A stretch of 7,081 nt of DNA, from assembly GCA_011620145.1 (NCBI GenBank), contig WOZT01000208.1:1-7081 (forward strand), written 5' to 3'. Below are positions 6,020-7,081 of this stretch, piece by piece. The stretch is from Gammaproteobacteria bacterium. GTDB lineage: Bacteria > Pseudomonadota > Gammaproteobacteria > UBA5335. The notes below the pieces were generated by a model. It was not told the DNA's origin. It saw only the letters and a program-made list of their open reading frames with translations, and ran no database searches. The translations under genes were made by a program, and so were the position numbers. Each line of letters starts with the position of its first letter. Position 1 is the stretch's first letter.

Positions 6020-7081
6020 ATGCCTTTATGGATCAGGCTTTTTGGCTGGTTGGCGGGGACTGTGCTGGCTGCGGTGACGGTTCTGGTTGCTGCCGTTGTG
6101 GTGTTTTATCTGCATCTCGAGCCCCAGCTTCCCCCCGTCCAGGCCCTGCGCGATTTTCAGTTCGAAGTTCCCCTGCGCATCTACACCCAGGATCGGGTGC
6201 TGATGGGCGAATTCGGGGATCAGCGCCGGGAACCGATTACTTTCGACCAATTCCCACCGCTGCTTATCAAGGCAGTTCTGGCTGCCGAAGACGACCGTTT
6301 CTTCGAACATTCCGGCGTGGACTACCGAGGGGTGCTGCGCGCTGTGGCGCGTCTGGTCCTGACGGGTGAAAAAGAGCAGGGCGGCAGCACGATCACCATG
6401 CAGGTGGCGCGTAATTTCTTCCTGAGCCCGGAAAAAACCTACCAGCGCAAATTCAAGGAAATCCTGCTGGCGTTTCGGATCGAGCGCGAGCTGGGCAAGG
6501 AAGACATCCTCGCCCTGTATCTCAACAAGATTTATCTCGGCCAGCGTGCCTACGGCATGGAAGCCGCCTCGCGCGTCTATTACGGCAAGAGCGTGTGGGA
6601 TCTGTCGCTGCCGGAATGGGCGACCCTGGCGGGTCTGCCCAAGTCCCCTTCGAAAATCAACCCCATCGTCAATCCTGCTGCTGCCCTGGCACGCCGGGAC
6701 TATGTGCTGCGTCGCATGCATCATTTGGGCGCGATTACGGCGGAACAACTGGAGGCAGGCTTGTCTGCGCCGAATACCGCGACGCTGCATGGACCCGCGA
6801 TCGGCCTGAACGCGCCTTATCTCGCCGAAATGGTGCGTCAGGATCTGCAGGCGCGTCTGGGTAATGACATCTATCGTGCGGGCCTGACGGTCTACACCAC
6901 CATCGACAGCCATTTGCAGCAGGCGGCCGAGGTGTCACTGCGCCAGGGCCTGCTGGATTATGACCAGCGCCATGGCTATCGCGGTCCGGAAGCCCGTTGG
7001 CCGATGGGGCAGACCAACGAGAATCTGACGCGACGTCTGAGCGAAATTCCACTGGTGGGCGGACTGCAACCGGCCGTGGTG
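6020..7081 (+). CDS. mrcA: Penicillin-binding protein 1A, N-terminal part (runs off the right edge)
   Basis: This is a bifunctional class A penicillin-binding protein (also called ponA) that polymerises and cross-links peptidoglycan in the periplasm. The 354 codons present are open to the window edge. They encode an N-terminal membrane anchor (about 8-31), E-P-Q-L-P (34-38), and a complete GT51 glycosyltransferase domain: EDDRFFEHSG (90-99, with the catalytic Glu at 90), GGSTITMQVARNFF (121-134), RKFKEILLAFRIE (143-155, second catalytic Glu at 147), and YLNKIYLGQRAYG (167-179). AGLPKSPS, APYLAEMVRQ and the PBP1A-type LDYDQRHGYRGP (the start of the inserted OB-fold region) follow. The transpeptidase SxxK, SxN and KTG motifs lie beyond the window. 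An in-frame TGA at 6014-6016 fixes the ATG at 6020. The ribosome binding site is weak. Divergence from pilM is a conserved gammaproteobacterial arrangement. Confidence 0.95.
   Translation, partial: MPLWIRLFGWLAGTVLAAVTVLVAAVVVFYLHLEPQLPPVQALRDFQFEVPLRIYTQDRVLMGEFGDQRREPITFDQFPPLLIKAVLAAEDDRFFEHSGVDYRGVLRAVARLVLTGEKEQGGSTITMQVARNFFLSPEKTYQRKFKEILLAFRIERELGKEDILALYLNKIYLGQRAYGMEAASRVYYGKSVWDLSLPEWATLAGLPKSPSKINPIVNPAAALARRDYVLRRMHHLGAITAEQLEAGLSAPNTATLHGPAIGLNAPYLAEMVRQDLQARLGNDIYRAGLTVYTTIDSHLQQAAEVSLRQGLLDYDQRHGYRGPEARWPMGQTNENLTRRLSEIPLVGGLQPAVV

Noticed and set aside
6026..6913. A 295-codon minus-strand open frame opposite mrcA
   Set aside because: The plus strand here encodes a complete GT51 domain in order; the antisense frame shows no family pattern.

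Overview
This window is an ordinary, well-preserved piece of a GC-rich proteobacterial chromosome. It holds the type IV pilus alignment and secretin operon pilM-pilN-pilO-pilP-pilQ, followed by the shikimate-pathway genes aroK and aroB, all on the minus strand. A penicillin-binding protein 1a gene (mrcA/ponA) is divergently transcribed on the plus strand. The order mrcA <-> pilMNOPQ-aroK-aroB is the classical arrangement of Gammaproteobacteria such as Pseudomonas, and related orders occur in neighbouring proteobacterial lineages. The two AMIN domains in PilQ, the lipoprotein PilP and the sequence of the PBP1a N-terminus fit a gammaproteobacterium or a close relative (Acidithiobacillia or a betaproteobacterium cannot be excluded). 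No species can be named from the sequence alone.

Layout on the + axis: 1-133 holds the first 44 codons of aroB (minus, running off the left edge); 157-708 aroK; 769-2907 pilQ (an upstream in-frame ATG at 2952 is judged less likely); 2971-3531 pilP; 3528-4175 pilO; 4172-4741 pilN; 4741-5802 pilM, with a GTG start. A 217-base divergent intergenic region follows (5803-6019), then mrcA from 6020 to beyond the right edge. mrcA is open to the window end, with no stop codon in view. The pil genes are packed with overlaps of 1 to 4 bases and each of pilN, pilO and pilP has a GGAG-type ribosome binding site inside the preceding gene, which argues for one transcript with coupled translation.

Functionally, PilM (cytoplasmic, actin-like) binds the N-terminus of PilN. 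PilN and PilO are inner-membrane bitopic proteins that pair through coiled coils and ferredoxin-like domains. The PilP lipoprotein links PilN/PilO to the outer-membrane secretin PilQ, through which the pilus passes. PBP1a builds the peptidoglycan that this envelope-spanning machine must cross, and AroK/AroB supply chorismate precursors. Divergent pil and mrcA genes could share promoter-region control, but that is inference.

No undescribed system was found. The points worth a second look are small: a nested inverted repeat just upstream of the mrcA promoter, two tandem hairpins in the pilP-pilQ spacer that bear on the pilQ start, an eight-T run inside pilM, and a -10-like box placed so that aroK could be transcribed as a leaderless message.
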